Notes: generated by a model not told the origin, from the sequence alone. 64,000 nucleotides of DNA from Methylobacterium sp. J-070 (GCF_022829385.1 NZ_JAKSXX010000166.1:24447-88446), one strand, 5' to 3'; numbered from the stretch's first letter, positions 17,807 to 27,283 are shown. Made by a program: numbers and translations.

Positions 17807-20482
17807 TCAGCCGCCCGCGCTCCGTAGGCCGCGGTCGCGCGGCGCCGGGGCCGTGTCTGCGCCCTCCGGGGCCGGCGCCGCCAGCCCGAACCGGCTGGCG
17901 ATCTCGCCCATGGCGCTCTGCATCGCGTCGAGCCCCTGCACGGTCACGATGCTGGCGCCGGGCCCGAGGGGCGGGATGAAGCCCGCCTCCGACAGGGTCG
18001 AGAACACGGAGAAGTTCAGGTCGGTCAGCACCTTCTGGCCGAGGCTCACGTCCACGATCCAGACCAGCAGCTCGAATTCCAGGAACGGGTCGCCGATCTT
18101 CTTGAACACCACCCGGGGTGCGGGATCCTTGAGCACGTCGGCATGGCCCTGCGCGCAGGCCGTGATCATCTCGGCGGCCCGCACGGGGTCCTGGTTGCGC
18201 AGCACGCTGACCGTGATGCTGACCCGCCCCGAGCGGTCGCCCCGCACGCGGTTCTTCACCACGCCGGAGATCAGGTTCGAGTTCGGCACGATCACCGCCG
18301 AGCGGTCGAAGGTCTGGATCTCCGTGGAGCGCACCGAGATCCGCTTCACGATCCCCTCGGAATCGCCGATCACCACCTGGTCGCCGACCCGGATCGGGCG
18401 CTCCCACAGGAGCAGCAGGCCGGAGACGAAGTTGTTGACGATCGACTGCAGGCCGAAGCCGATGCCCACCGACAGGGCGCCGGCCACCAGGGTGAGCTTC
18501 TCGAGGCTCAGGCCGAGATACGAGAAGGCCAGCGCGAGCGCGAGCAGGAAGCCGCAATAGCCCGCCACCGTGGTGATCGAGTTGCGCAGGCCCGCGTCGA
18601 GGTCGGTGGCCGGCAGGTAGGTGTTCTCCAGCCAGCGCTGCACGCCGCGGGTGATGAACACGCCGAGCACCAGGATGCCGATCCCGAAGGCGATGCTCGA
18701 GAGGGAGATCGTGACGTCGCCGACCTTGAAGCCGAAGAAGGCCTGCCGGACCGAGGAGACGATGTCGGTGGAGTCGAGGCCCCAGGGCGCCAGCACGAGG
18801 AGCGCGGCCACCAGGAACAGGACGACCCGGGTGCCGCCGGTCGCCAGGACCGAGATCTGGTTCAGCGAGCGCTTGCGCAGGCCGGTATTGGCCTGGAGCG
18901 TCGTGGCCAGCCGCGTCTCGTCGCTGAGCGCCCGGCCGATGAAGATGTCGACGCTCTGGACCAGCAGGTAGAGCAGCACCAGGACGCAGGCGGCCCAGAT
19001 CAGCTGGTCGGTCAGGAAGGCCGCGAAGGCGACATAGCCCACGAGCGCGCCGAGGCCGATCACCGCCACCGCGGCCCAGCCGAGGAGCCGGGCCGGCCCT
19101 CCGATGCCCGTGGTGGTCTTGGTGGGCACGTAGGGGCCGAAGCAGGCCTCCTCCTCCTGCTCGGTATCGGCGAAGCGGTGGAGGCCGACCGCCAGGATCA
19201 GGGCGGTCGCCACGGCGCCGAGGCCCCGCGTGGCGATGGAGATCGGCAGGGCCGCCGAGATCCCGGAATTCAGCGCCTCCACGGACTTCACCACGGTGAC
19301 CACCGTGGCGATGCCGACCGCGAGCCGCGTCAGGCGCGTGGCCGCCGCGTCGCTCACGGGGGCGGGGCGCCAGGCCGGCTTCTCGGGGCTGAGCAGACCG
19401 TCGCAGAGGGCCTCCACGAAGGCGATGAAGGCGAGCCCCCCGAGGATCGCGGCGGCCACCGGCAGGAGCCGGGACGGCAGGAGGTCGGTGGCGTCCAGCG
19501 CGTAGTAGACCGCGTAGGATCCGGCCACCGCCGGCACGGTGCCGAGCAGGATCACCCGCCAGGCGGCGAGCAGCATGGCCCGGCGCGACGGATCGGTCTT
19601 GGCGGCATCCCGGCGGGCCCCCCGGGGGGCGATGTTGCGCCGCCCGAAATACAGCGCGATCGAGATCCCGAAGGCGAGGCCCAGGAGCAGCAGGTTGGTG
19701 AGGCTGCCGTTGCGGGAGAACAGCAGGCCGATATCGGAGACCGCGCTCTGCAGGGCGCGCGTATCCCGCGGCACGTCGGCCATCACCTTGGTCCAGAGAC
19801 CGGGCCCGGCCAGGGGCTGGGAGCGCTGGAACAGGTCGCGGGTGAAGGATTCGCGCCGACGGTTCGAGACCCGGTCGACGATCTGGTCGCCCTGGACCAC
19901 CAGGGAGCGGGCGAGGCGCTGGGTCTCGTCGATCCGGGTGACGGCGGCCTCGCGCTCGACGCGCTGTTCGGCGACGTCGGCGCTCTCCTGGGCCTCCTTC
20001 GGCTTCGGCCCGAGCTGGGCCAGCCGCTCGCGCGCGGCCTCGAGGGGCGCGTCGAGACGCGTGACCAGGGCCCGGATCTCCTCGGTGACCGTGGCGGCGC
20101 TGTCGCGGATGGCGGTGAGGTCGGCCACCGTGAGGTCCGTGTGACCGAGCTGCTTCTCCCGGGCATCGAGCTCGGCCTTGGCGGCCTCGATCTTGGCCCG
20201 GACCTCCTTGAACTGCTCGGGGACGTCGGCCTGCGCCGGCGCCGGCTTGGTCGCCGCGGGCGCGTTCCCGGTCGGCTTGATCTCGGTCGGCTTGATCTCC
20301 GGGGCCTTCGCCTCCGCGGGCTTCCCGGCGCCGGGTTCGGGCTGTGCCTGGGCGAAGGCCGGCGCGGGTGCGGCCGCAGGGATTCCGAGCCCGAGCGCGG
20401 CGAGAACCGGCAGGAGAACCGGCATGAGAACCGGCAGGGGGAGCGGCAGGCGCGGACGGAGTCGCGCGGGCGTACGGGTCAT
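17807..20482 (-). CDS. Large MscS-family mechanosensitive channel with DUF3772 domain
   Basis: An 891-residue inner-membrane protein. A cleavable signal (residues 1-45, ending AFAQA) is followed by a Pro/Lys-rich stretch and a coiled-coil periplasmic region (about 85-230, DUF3772-like). About ten membrane helices and the MscS pore domain follow: VGALSVGIGFGLQSIVNNFV, RPIRVGDQVVIGDSEGIVKR and PNSNLISGVVKN (about 650-740), then the cytoplasmic beta/alpha domain. MscS proteins release solutes on hypo-osmotic shock; long forms of this class are less well characterised. GAAGG precedes the ATG at 20482. Confidence 0.9.
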   Translation of the reverse strand: MTRTPARLRPRLPLPLPVLMPVLLPVLAALGLGIPAAAPAPAFAQAQPEPGAGKPAEAKAPEIKPTEIKPTGNAPAATKPAPAQADVPEQFKEVRAKIEAAKAELDAREKQLGHTDLTVADLTAIRDSAATVTEEIRALVTRLDAPLEAARERLAQLGPKPKEAQESADVAEQRVEREAAVTRIDETQRLARSLVVQGDQIVDRVSNRRRESFTRDLFQRSQPLAGPGLWTKVMADVPRDTRALQSAVSDIGLLFSRNGSLTNLLLLGLAFGISIALYFGRRNIAPRGARRDAAKTDPSRRAMLLAAWRVILLGTVPAVAGSYAVYYALDATDLLPSRLLPVAAAILGGLAFIAFVEALCDGLLSPEKPAWRPAPVSDAAATRLTRLAVGIATVVTVVKSVEALNSGISAALPISIATRGLGAVATALILAVGLHRFADTEQEEEACFGPYVPTKTTTGIGGPARLLGWAAVAVIGLGALVGYVAFAAFLTDQLIWAACVLVLLYLLVQSVDIFIGRALSDETRLATTLQANTGLRKRSLNQISVLATGGTRVVLFLVAALLVLAPWGLDSTDIVSSVRQAFFGFKVGDVTISLSSIAFGIGILVLGVFITRGVQRWLENTYLPATDLDAGLRNSITTVAGYCGFLLALALAFSYLGLSLEKLTLVAGALSVGIGFGLQSIVNNFVSGLLLLWERPIRVGDQVVIGDSEGIVKRISVRSTEIQTFDRSAVIVPNSNLISGVVKNRVRGDRSGRVSITVSVLRNQDPVRAAEMITACAQGHADVLKDPAPRVVFKKIGDPFLEFELLVWIVDVSLGQKVLTDLNFSVFSTLSEAGFIPPLGPGASIVTVQGLDAMQSAMGEIASRFGLAAPAPEGADTAPAPRDRGLRSAGG

Positions 20483-20995
20483 GGGCAACCTTCTCGTCGG
20501 GTGCGCCGGAGGCACGGTCGACGTCCAGCATCGGCGAATCGGCGACGGCAGGGGACCGGGCGGGCCTCCCGGCGGCCGGGCGCTCTGGGCGAGCTTTAGG
20601 GCGAAACCGTGCTGCTGCCCACCCGTCGGCGGATTCCCGGGGCCGCCGGCCGGTCTGTGGGTGCGTCCCCGACGCCGGCGGGAAAAGCTTCACAAGGGTG
20701 TCACGCTGGGATTAGATGAACACCTGATGGACAGGGCCTTTTCGTCATTACGCGAAAGGGCACGGCCGGCGATCGTGCCGGCCCGGCCCGGCCGCGTTCC
20801 GGATGCTTCCGCCCCGACCGGCGCCCCTGCGCGCCGGCCCGCAGCTCTGTTGCTCTCTCCGCCTCTCCCCCCAGGCCGGCGTCCCGCACGCGGGCCCGCT
20901 CCGCATCGGCCCTCGGCCGGTTCGGGCGGGCCCGTGGGGCGTCCGCGTGGTCCCGCGCGTTATCCGCGTCAGAGTCAGTCCGAAGAGTCGCGCCG
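20483..20995. other. 513-base divergent region between mscS and the HNH gene
   Basis: No gene was recognised. The stretch is GC-rich (bases 20510-20690 and 20770-20980) with one more A+T-rich island at about 20690-20760 that may hold promoter elements for either gene. An imperfect inverted repeat (GCCTTTTCGT / ACGCGAAAGGGC) lies at about 20738-20763. Confidence 0.4.
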
Positions 20996-21544
20996 ATGAT
21001 GGATCTCCAAACCCTCGTCCTGAACGCGGATTATCGGCCGCTCTCGTATAATCCGCTCTCCCTCTGGTCCTGGAAGGACGCGTTCACCGCCCTGTTCCTC
21101 GACCGGGTCACCCTGGTGGCGAGCTACGACGTCGAGGCGCGCTCCCCGTCCCGGTCCCTGCGGGTGCCGAGCGTGGTGGCGCTGAAGAACTACGTGGCGC
21201 TGGCCCGCAGCCCGGCCTTCACGCGCTACAACATCTACCTGCGCGACGGGTTCAGCTGCCAGTATTGCGGCCTGCGGCTGCCCTCGGGCGGCCTGACCTT
21301 CGACCACGTGGTGCCGCGCTCCCGGGGCGGCCTGTCGAGCTGGGAGAACGTCGTGGCGGCCTGCTCGCCCTGCAACCTGCGCAAGGCCAACCGGACCCCG
21401 GACGAGGCCGACATGCCGCTGATGAACGCGCCCCGGCGGCCGACCCGCTACGAGCTGCACCACCGGCAGCCCGAGTTCGACCACCGCCAGTATCACCACA
21501 CCTGGCTCGACTACCTGTACTGGGACAGCGAGCTGGAGAGCTGA
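20996..21544 (+). CDS. HNH endonuclease family protein
   Basis: A 182-residue protein. The N-terminal part (TLVLNADYRPLSYNPLSLWS) and the HNH fold with two zinc-binding CxxC pairs (CQYCG at about 88-92 and CSPCN at about 121-125) around the catalytic FDHVVPRSRGG are typical of a widespread alphaproteobacterial HNH family. The end (YHHTWLDYLYWDSELES) is also conserved there. Its target is unknown; no phage or restriction gene is nearby. Two adjacent ATG codons could serve as start. Confidence 0.88.
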   Translation: MMDLQTLVLNADYRPLSYNPLSLWSWKDAFTALFLDRVTLVASYDVEARSPSRSLRVPSVVALKNYVALARSPAFTRYNIYLRDGFSCQYCGLRLPSGGLTFDHVVPRSRGGLSSWENVVAACSPCNLRKANRTPDEADMPLMNAPRRPTRYELHHRQPEFDHRQYHHTWLDYLYWDSELES

Positions 21545-21560
21545 GGACGGCGCGGGCGTC

Positions 21561-21812
21561 TCACCACGCCGGCTCGCGCCGGGGCGGCTCGTTGTACATC
21601 GGGACGTTGTGGTTGCGCGGCAGGTAGTCCCGGACGAGGATCGGTGGGGGGACGACGGGGACCGACCGCACCCGCACGATGCGGCGCACATGCGGATGAC
21701 GGGCACCGCGCGTCTCGAAACCGGCGGCTGCCGGCCCGGAGACGAGGGTGAGACCGACGAGAAGGGCCGTGCGTGCCGTCAGGGACCACGGCGCTGTGAG
21801 ACGGTCTGTCAT
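21561..21812 (-). CDS. Small secreted protein of unknown function
   Basis: An 83-residue protein with a signal peptide (residues about 1-30, ending GPAAA) and a mature part of about 53 residues rich in Arg, Pro and Val (VRSVPVVPPPILVRDYLPRN). It lies 30 bases downstream of the next outer-membrane protein gene on the same strand and may be cotranscribed with it. No family recognised. Confidence 0.6.
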   Translation of the reverse strand: MTDRLTAPWSLTARTALLVGLTLVSGPAAAGFETRGARHPHVRRIVRVRSVPVVPPPILVRDYLPRNHNVPMYNEPPRREPAW

Positions 21813-21842
21813 GTCAGGGTCCGGCCGGCGCGGGAAAAAGGA

Positions 21843-22787
21843 TCAGAACTTGACGGCCGCGCCACCGCGGATGGTGTTCAACTCGGCGCTGTGGCCGTTG
21901 AAGTCCTGGAACCGCACGTACTGATACTCGCCGCGCACCAGGATGTTGGACGTGATGGCGTATTCCAGGCCGAAGCCGAGCGCCGCGCCGCCGATGGTCT
22001 TGGTCCGGGCGTTGGCGGTCAGCAGGGTCGGGGCGTACGGGACGGTCTGGGCACCCTGACCGGCCGGGGTCGAGCGGACGAGCGGGAAGTTCTGATTGAA
22101 GCTCGCGTAGCCGTGATTGTAGACCGCCGCGGGCAGGCCGGTGGTCAGAGACTGGTTCGCCGTGTAGGTGGTGGCGCTGTAGCCGTAATTCTGGACCGCC
22201 ACGGTGTCGTTGATCGTCGCGCGACCGATCGCGGCACCGGCGGTGACGTACGGAAGCAGGTTGCCGAACGCGTAGCCGGCCCGGGCTCTGATGCTGCCGT
22301 AATCGTCGATCCGCGTGTTTGACGAACCGCTCAGGCTCACCACCTCGGAGTTGCCTGCGGCGGTCGTCAAAATGCGGTTGATGCTGTTGGTCGACCAGCT
22401 GTTCTGAGTCGTGTGCGTGTAGTCGGCCTCGACGCCGAGGACGATATCGTCGAACTGGACATTGTACCCGGCAAAGGCACCGAAGCTTGCGTCGTGCGTG
22501 CGGGTACCGGGAAGCGACAGGAATTTCGAGACGCTGAACTCGTTCTCGATATCCCGGTAGCTGAAGTAGTTCGCGAGCGAGGATTGCATCGCGTCGCGTT
22601 GCGACAGGCCGCCGGACGTGTAGCCGCCGTGGCCGCCGACATACACGCCGCTCCAGTCGACCGTCGGGGTGGGGAGCGGATCGTAGTCGGCGCCGCGCAG
22701 GTAATCGTAGTCCAGGTCGGCGGCCCGCGCGGTGTTGGCGCCGCAGAAGCCGAGGAGGGCCAAGATCGGGAAGGTGACGGTACGCAT
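21843..22787 (-). CDS. Outer-membrane beta-barrel protein (Omp25/Omp31-like)
   Basis: A 314-residue precursor. The signal peptide ends at TARAADL. The mature part begins with the family's WSGVYVGGHGGYTSGG, alternates in barrel strands (GAFAGYNVQFDDIVLGVEAD, SIRARAGYAFGNLLPYVTAG) and ends with a C-terminal Phe after IRGGAAVKF. It is a small porin-like surface protein of the type common in Rhizobiales. The ATG at 22787 gives a proper signal peptide. Three ATTCCGG repeats lie upstream at 22887, 22901 and 22921. Confidence 0.85.
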   Translation of the reverse strand: MRTVTFPILALLGFCGANTARAADLDYDYLRGADYDPLPTPTVDWSGVYVGGHGGYTSGGLSQRDAMQSSLANYFSYRDIENEFSVSKFLSLPGTRTHDASFGAFAGYNVQFDDIVLGVEADYTHTTQNSWSTNSINRILTTAAGNSEVVSLSGSSNTRIDDYGSIRARAGYAFGNLLPYVTAGAAIGRATINDTVAVQNYGYSATTYTANQSLTTGLPAAVYNHGYASFNQNFPLVRSTPAGQGAQTVPYAPTLLTANARTKTIGGAALGFGLEYAITSNILVRGEYQYVRFQDFNGHSAELNTIRGGAAVKF

Positions 22788-22988
22788 CGGGATCGTCCTG
22801 GCACTGAGAAGCGGACGGCGGATCAAGCCTCGCTACAGTGATGGACCAGTAACCTTAATTGTCCGTTGCTGAAGGGCCATTTCCGCATTCCGGCCGCAAC
22901 ATTCCGGTTTCGGTGCGGATATTCCGGCAGGAAGACTGCTCTACGCCGCGCGTCCGGCAGCCCCGGAACGGGTCCACCGGAACGCGAA

Positions 22989-23013
22989 ACGGCGCGGAGA
23001 AACTCCGCGCCGT
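22989..23013 (-). terminator. Hairpin after the outer-membrane protein gene at 23046
   Basis: A perfect 11-bp stem (ACGGCGCGGAG and its inverse) with a three-base loop lies 33 bases beyond the stop of the 23046-24035 gene. On the minus strand the sequence after it is TTTCGCG, a weak T run. Confidence 0.65.
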
Positions 23014-23045
23014 CAGCCTCCGGGGTTGAACCCGATGGGTTTCGA

Positions 23046-24035
23046 TCAGTACTTGCGCACCAGCGGGCCGGGGACCGGCTCGGGCATCAGCGGCGGCAGC
23101 GGGGCCGCGATCACGCCGCCGAGGTAGTAGCGCAGGCCGATCTTCACGTCGTGCGCCTCGATGTCCTTCACCTTGATCGCCTGCAGCGTCCCGGTGCAGC
23201 ACGGCACGTAGCCGGTGCCGGTCTCGGCCTTGCCGAGGTTCAGGTAGCGGTAGGCCAGCTCGATCTTCAGCGCGTCGGTCACGTTGTAGGCGAGACCGGC
23301 ATGGAGCGCCCAGGCGAAGCTGCCGCTGCTCTTGTCCTTGTAGAACTTGCTGCCGCTGTTGGTGTTGTAGACCGGGTTGCCGTTGGCGTCGTAGACGGGC
23401 GCGTAGTTGTAGGAGGGCGCGCCGCAGCCGCAGCCGTAGTTCGGGTTGCCGTAATCGTAGCCGTAGGTCGGGCTGGTGAACTGCTGATTGGTCGAGAAGG
23501 ACGAGATGTGGTTGAAGGCGTAGCCGACGCCGCCGCCGATGAACGGCGTGATGCCGTACCACGTGCCGAGGTCGAAATACGCGTTGGCCAGCACCACCGC
23601 GGAGTCGAACTGGCCGCTCGACTTGTTGACCCCGTACGAGCCGAGGCCGTTGTCGAAGTCGGGACCGCGATAGTACTCGCTGCCGCGCAGGCCGGTGGAG
23701 TAGCGGTACTCACCGGTGATGTCGCCGCGGAAGAAGGGGGTGAACTGGTAGCCGACACCGACGCCCGCGAAGCCGCCGCCGCCCACGACGTTCCCGAAGG
23801 AGCGGTTGGCGTCCGGGTAACCGGTGTAGTCGTACGCCTCGCTGAACTTCGGACGGGTGTAGACGCTGGCGCCGACGTCGCCGCGCAGATACCAGCCGCC
23901 GCCGACCTCGATCGGGGGGGGCGGGGGCGGAGGGGGCGGCGGCAGCAGATCTGCGGCGGCGGCGAGGCAGGGCGCGCCGACGCTCGCCACGAGCGTCAGG
24001 CTACGCACCAAAGCGTTCAGCTTCGAGCGGGCCAT
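23046..24035 (-). CDS. Outer-membrane beta-barrel protein with poly-proline linker
   Basis: A 329-residue precursor with a signal peptide (ends LAAAADL), then a run of ten or more prolines (residues about 30-40) before the barrel. The barrel starts GGGWYLRGDVGASVYTRPKF and ends HDVKIGLRYYLGG. A Tyr/Gly/Asn-rich loop (about 200-235, with GCGCG) sits in the middle. After the last strand there is a second Pro-rich tail (PLPPLMPEPVPGPLVRKY), so the C-terminal Phe expected for barrel assembly is lacking. AAAAGGA precedes the ATG at 24035. Confidence 0.85.
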   Translation of the reverse strand: MARSKLNALVRSLTLVASVGAPCLAAAADLLPPPPPPPPPPIEVGGGWYLRGDVGASVYTRPKFSEAYDYTGYPDANRSFGNVVGGGGFAGVGVGYQFTPFFRGDITGEYRYSTGLRGSEYYRGPDFDNGLGSYGVNKSSGQFDSAVVLANAYFDLGTWYGITPFIGGGVGYAFNHISSFSTNQQFTSPTYGYDYGNPNYGCGCGAPSYNYAPVYDANGNPVYNTNSGSKFYKDKSSGSFAWALHAGLAYNVTDALKIELAYRYLNLGKAETGTGYVPCCTGTLQAIKVKDIEAHDVKIGLRYYLGGVIAAPLPPLMPEPVPGPLVRKY

Positions 24036-24114
24036 AGGATTTCCTTTTGGACTCGTGAGCCGGACACGCCACGTGCGGGCTCGGGGGTACATGGTGAAGA
24101 ATGGATGGAAGGTC

Positions 24115-24129
24115 TTAAATCCGACTTAA
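24115..24129. promoter_or_regulatory. CtrA-type box TTAA-N7-TTAA
   Basis: TTAA at 24115-24118 and TTAA at 24126-24129, seven bases apart, match the CtrA consensus. They lie 80-95 bases upstream of the outer-membrane protein gene starting at 24035. The surrounding 24036-24396 stretch is A+T-rich for this genome and otherwise holds no gene. Confidence 0.4.
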
Positions 24130-24396
24130 CGTTAAATGTTATGCTTGCGCGTTTTCCGATTGACCGCAGAGACTGGCAAATAGCAAATATTTGCTTGTTT
24201 CCGTCGAACCGTGTTGTCACATTCCGGCACAACAACAGCAACGCGGGAGGCGCCTGCATGGACGGCCGGATCTCCACCCCGCCGACGGCCGGGCGCGGCG
24301 CGGCGGCATGAGGCGGATGCGGGCCATCCGGTCGTCCGGGATCATCGTGCGCGCACGGGGCCTCGGTCCGCCGGATGGATCGGGCTGAGGTTCCCG

Positions 24397-24738
24397 GTGC
24401 TCCCCGAGGACGTGCGCATCCTGGCGCTGATGCTGCCCGAGACGGTGGCGGGCGCCCACAGCGGCAACCCGGATTTCCGCGTCGGCGGCCGGGTGCTGGC
24501 GACCCTGTGGGTCGAGGAGGCGCGCGTGGTGCTGCGCCTCACGCCGGAGGATCAGGCGGCCCTGTGCGAGGCCGAGCCGGACCTGTTCACGCCCCTCGAC
24601 GGGGCCTGGGGCCGGCGCGGCTGGACGAACCTCGACCTCGACAAGTGCGCGGAGGAGACCCTGCGGACCGCCCTGCTGGCGGCGTGGCGGACGACCGCGC
24701 CGCCGGAGCTGCGCGGCGCCTACGACGACAGGGCCTGA
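24397..24738 (+). CDS. MmcQ/YjbR-family protein
   Basis: A 113-residue protein beginning at a GTG preceded by TGAGG. The family pattern is clear: LPEDVRILALMLPETV, GAHSGNPDFRV, GRVLATLWVEEARVVLRLTP, and a C-terminal helix that ends the fold. The family has a double-wing (CyaY-like) fold and is annotated as DNA-binding-like; its real role is unknown. A longer reading frame extends upstream to 24211, but that part has no family-like residues. Confidence 0.8.
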   Translation: MLPEDVRILALMLPETVAGAHSGNPDFRVGGRVLATLWVEEARVVLRLTPEDQAALCEAEPDLFTPLDGAWGRRGWTNLDLDKCAEETLRTALLAAWRTTAPPELRGAYDDRA

Positions 24739-24836
24739 GCCCGCTCGCCGGGGGGCTGCGCGCCCCGGACCGCCTCAAGGTGTGGCGCGGGGCGTCCTCG
24801 AAAAGGCGCGCCCGCAGGCCGTCGGGGAGCCCGGCT

Positions 24837-26180
24837 TCAGGCCGCGGCTCGGGTCACCGCGTCGACGACGTCGTCCACCACCGCGTTGACGAGGCCGCGA
24901 TCGTCGCCCTCGGCCATCACGCGGATCACCGGCTCGGTGCCGGACGGGCGGATCACCAGGCGGCCGGCATTGCCCAGCCGCTGGCGGGCGTGCTCGATGG
25001 CGCTGACGACGCTGTCCTGGCGGAGCGGCTCGCCGGTCCGGTAGCGGACGTTCTTGAGGATCTGCGGCAGCGGGTCGAAGCAGTGGCAGACCTCGCTCAC
25101 CGGCCGCTCCTGGCGCTGCACCACGCTCAGGAGCTGGAGCGCCGCCACGAGGCCGTCGCCCGTGGTGGTGTAGTCCGACATGATGATGTGGCCGGACTGC
25201 TCGCCGCCGAGGTTGTAGCCGTGCTCGCGCATGTGCTCGAGGACGTAGCGGTCGCCCACCGCCGTGCGGGCCAGCGTCAGGCCGAGGCCGCCGAGATAGC
25301 GCTCCAGGCCGAGATTGGACATGATCGTGGCGACCAGTCCCGGCTGGGTGAGGCGCTCGTCCTCCTGCCAGGAGCGCGCCACCACCGCCATGAGCTGGTC
25401 GCCGTCGACCACGTGGCCCTTCTCGTCGACGATCAGCACCCGGTCGGCGTCGCCGTCCAGCGCGATGCCGATATCGGCCCGGCGCTCGCGCACCTTGGCG
25501 ACCAGGGCCGCCGGGGCGGTGGAGCCGACGTCGCGGTTGATGTTGAACCCGTCCGGCTCGGTGCCGATGGCGATCACCTCGGCGCCGAGTTCCCACAGGG
25601 TCTCGGGGGCGACCTTGTAGGCGGCGCCGTTGGCGCAGTCGACGACGACCCGCAGGCCGTCGAGGGTCACGTGCCGCGGCAGGGTGCGCTTGGCGAACTC
25701 GATGTAGCGGGCATGCACGCTCTCGATGCGCTTGGCCCGGCCGAGGTCGTTCGACGCGGACAGGCGCTTGTGCATGTCGGCGTCGATCAGGCCCTCGATC
25801 TCGTGCTCGATCGCGTCGTTGAGCTTGAAGCCGTCGGGCCCGAACAGCTTGATGCCGTTGTCCTCGAACGGGTTGTGCGAGGCCGAGATCATCACGCCGA
25901 GATCGGCCCGCATGGAGCGGGTGAGCATCGCCACGGCGGGCGTCGGCACCGGGCCGAGCAGCAGCACGTCCATGCCCACCGAGGTGAAGCCCGCCACCAG
26001 GGCGGTCTCGATCATGTAGCCGGACAGCCGCGTGTCCTTGCCGATCACCACCCGGTGGCGGTGGTCGCCGCGCTGGAACACGAGGCCGGCGGCCTGCCCG
26101 ACCTTGAGGGCGAGTTCGGGGGTGATCACCCCGTTGGCCCGGCCGCGGATGCCGTCGGTTCCGAAATACTTGCGCGCCAT
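24837..26180 (-). CDS. glmM: Phosphoglucosamine mutase
   Basis: A 447-residue enzyme interconverting glucosamine-6- and -1-phosphate on the way to UDP-GlcNAc for peptidoglycan and LPS. It starts with MARKYFGTDGIRGRANG. The phosphoserine is in ISASHNPFEDNGIKLF (about 102), the metal loop is ALDGDADRV, the sugar loop is GGEQSGHII, and the phosphate-binding loop is RPSGTEPVIRVM near the C-terminus. In alphaproteobacteria glmM commonly follows ftsH; here a TauE-like gene lies between them. Confidence 0.97.
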   Translation of the reverse strand: MARKYFGTDGIRGRANGVITPELALKVGQAAGLVFQRGDHRHRVVIGKDTRLSGYMIETALVAGFTSVGMDVLLLGPVPTPAVAMLTRSMRADLGVMISASHNPFEDNGIKLFGPDGFKLNDAIEHEIEGLIDADMHKRLSASNDLGRAKRIESVHARYIEFAKRTLPRHVTLDGLRVVVDCANGAAYKVAPETLWELGAEVIAIGTEPDGFNINRDVGSTAPAALVAKVRERRADIGIALDGDADRVLIVDEKGHVVDGDQLMAVVARSWQEDERLTQPGLVATIMSNLGLERYLGGLGLTLARTAVGDRYVLEHMREHGYNLGGEQSGHIIMSDYTTTGDGLVAALQLLSVVQRQERPVSEVCHCFDPLPQILKNVRYRTGEPLRQDSVVSAIEHARQRLGNAGRLVIRPSGTEPVIRVMAEGDDRGLVNAVVDDVVDAVTRAAA

Positions 26181-26259
26181 GACGTCTCCGATGCCGGGCC
26201 GCGGACCCGCTACAGCCTAGCAGAGAACCGGTTAGCAGATTGTCGAACCCGCCGGATGC

Positions 26260-27072
26260 TCACGGGCCGGCAGGATGGATCGGGTGCTCCGTGACAAAGG
26301 CGGTCGAAATGGGGCGTCCGGCGCGTTCCAGGAGCCGCGGCACCGCGGCCGAGACCAGCGCGAGGCCCGAGAGGGTCAGGAGGCCGAGGACGAGCCGGCG
26401 GAACGCCGCCTCGCTGACGCCCAGGTAGATCCGGGCGCCGAGGAAGGTCGGGACCAGCATCGCCGGCAGCACCACCGCCAGCATCGGCAGCGCGGCCCGG
26501 GTGACGAGCCCGGAGGCGAGATAGGTCACCATGGTCACGCTGAGCATCGCGAGGTTGAAGTTCTGGATCACCGACCGCTGCACGTCGCGCTCGTAGCGGC
26601 GCAGGGTGCACCAGAGGGTCGGCAGCACGCCGGTGAAGCCGCCGAGCCCGCCCATCAGGCCGCCGCCGAGTCCCACCGCGGCATCGGCGAGACGGCCTCC
26701 GGCCGTGATCCGCGGCAGGTTCCGGGCGAACAGCATGGCCGGGCACCAGACCATCAGCAGGAGGCCGAGGAGCGCCTTGAACGCGTCGGCGTCGAGCCGC
26801 GGCAGCAGGAGGATGCCGAGGGGGATGCCGGCGAGGCCGCCGAGCACGAAGGGCGCGAGGCGCGCCGGCTCGAACCCGCGCCGGACCGAGACCACCGCGA
26901 CGAGCTGGCCCGTGAAGGCCCCGGAGACGGCCAGCACGGCCGCGAGCTGCGGATCGAGCACCCAGGCCCAGAACGACAGGGAGACGAGCCCGAAGGCGAA
27001 GCCCGACAGACCCTGCACGAAGCCGGCGACGACGGCGCCGAGGGCGACGACGAGATAGGTCGAGACCGGCAT
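26260..27072 (-). CDS. TauE/SafE-family membrane permease
   Basis: A 270-residue protein with about eight hydrophobic segments and the duplicated family motif: GFVQGLSGFAFGLVSLSFWA in the first half and GGLMGGLGGFTGVLPTLW in the second. The family exports sulfite, sulfoacetate or other small anions, or is of unknown substrate. The ATG at 27072 gives a normal N-terminus. It sits between ftsH and glmM and is separated from ftsH by a terminator, so it probably has its own promoter. Confidence 0.88.
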   Translation of the reverse strand: MPVSTYLVVALGAVVAGFVQGLSGFAFGLVSLSFWAWVLDPQLAAVLAVSGAFTGQLVAVVSVRRGFEPARLAPFVLGGLAGIPLGILLLPRLDADAFKALLGLLLMVWCPAMLFARNLPRITAGGRLADAAVGLGGGLMGGLGGFTGVLPTLWCTLRRYERDVQRSVIQNFNLAMLSVTMVTYLASGLVTRAALPMLAVVLPAMLVPTFLGARIYLGVSEAAFRRLVLGLLTLSGLALVSAAVPRLLERAGRPISTAFVTEHPIHPAGP

Positions 27073-27283
27073 CGGGGCTTTTGGGTGCGCTGCGGCGATG
27101 GACCCTGTGTTTCCGATTCGGGCCGGCAGGCCGAGGTTCCGGCCGAGCTGCCGGCATCGGTTTGCCGACAGGGAGACAGGTTTGTCACAGGAGGCGCGAC
27201 GCACGCCCTCCCCCTCTGCCGGGGAGGGGGAGCCACGTCGAACCCTGCAAATAGTATCGAGGCCTTTCGCGCATCCACCCACG

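Noticed and set aside
17217..20693. A 1158-codon open frame on the minus strand overlapping the MscS and CAP genes
   Set aside because: It is a third-position GC artefact: most of it reads Arg/Pro/Gly-rich nonsense in another frame over the MscS gene; only its last 169 codons are the real CAP gene.
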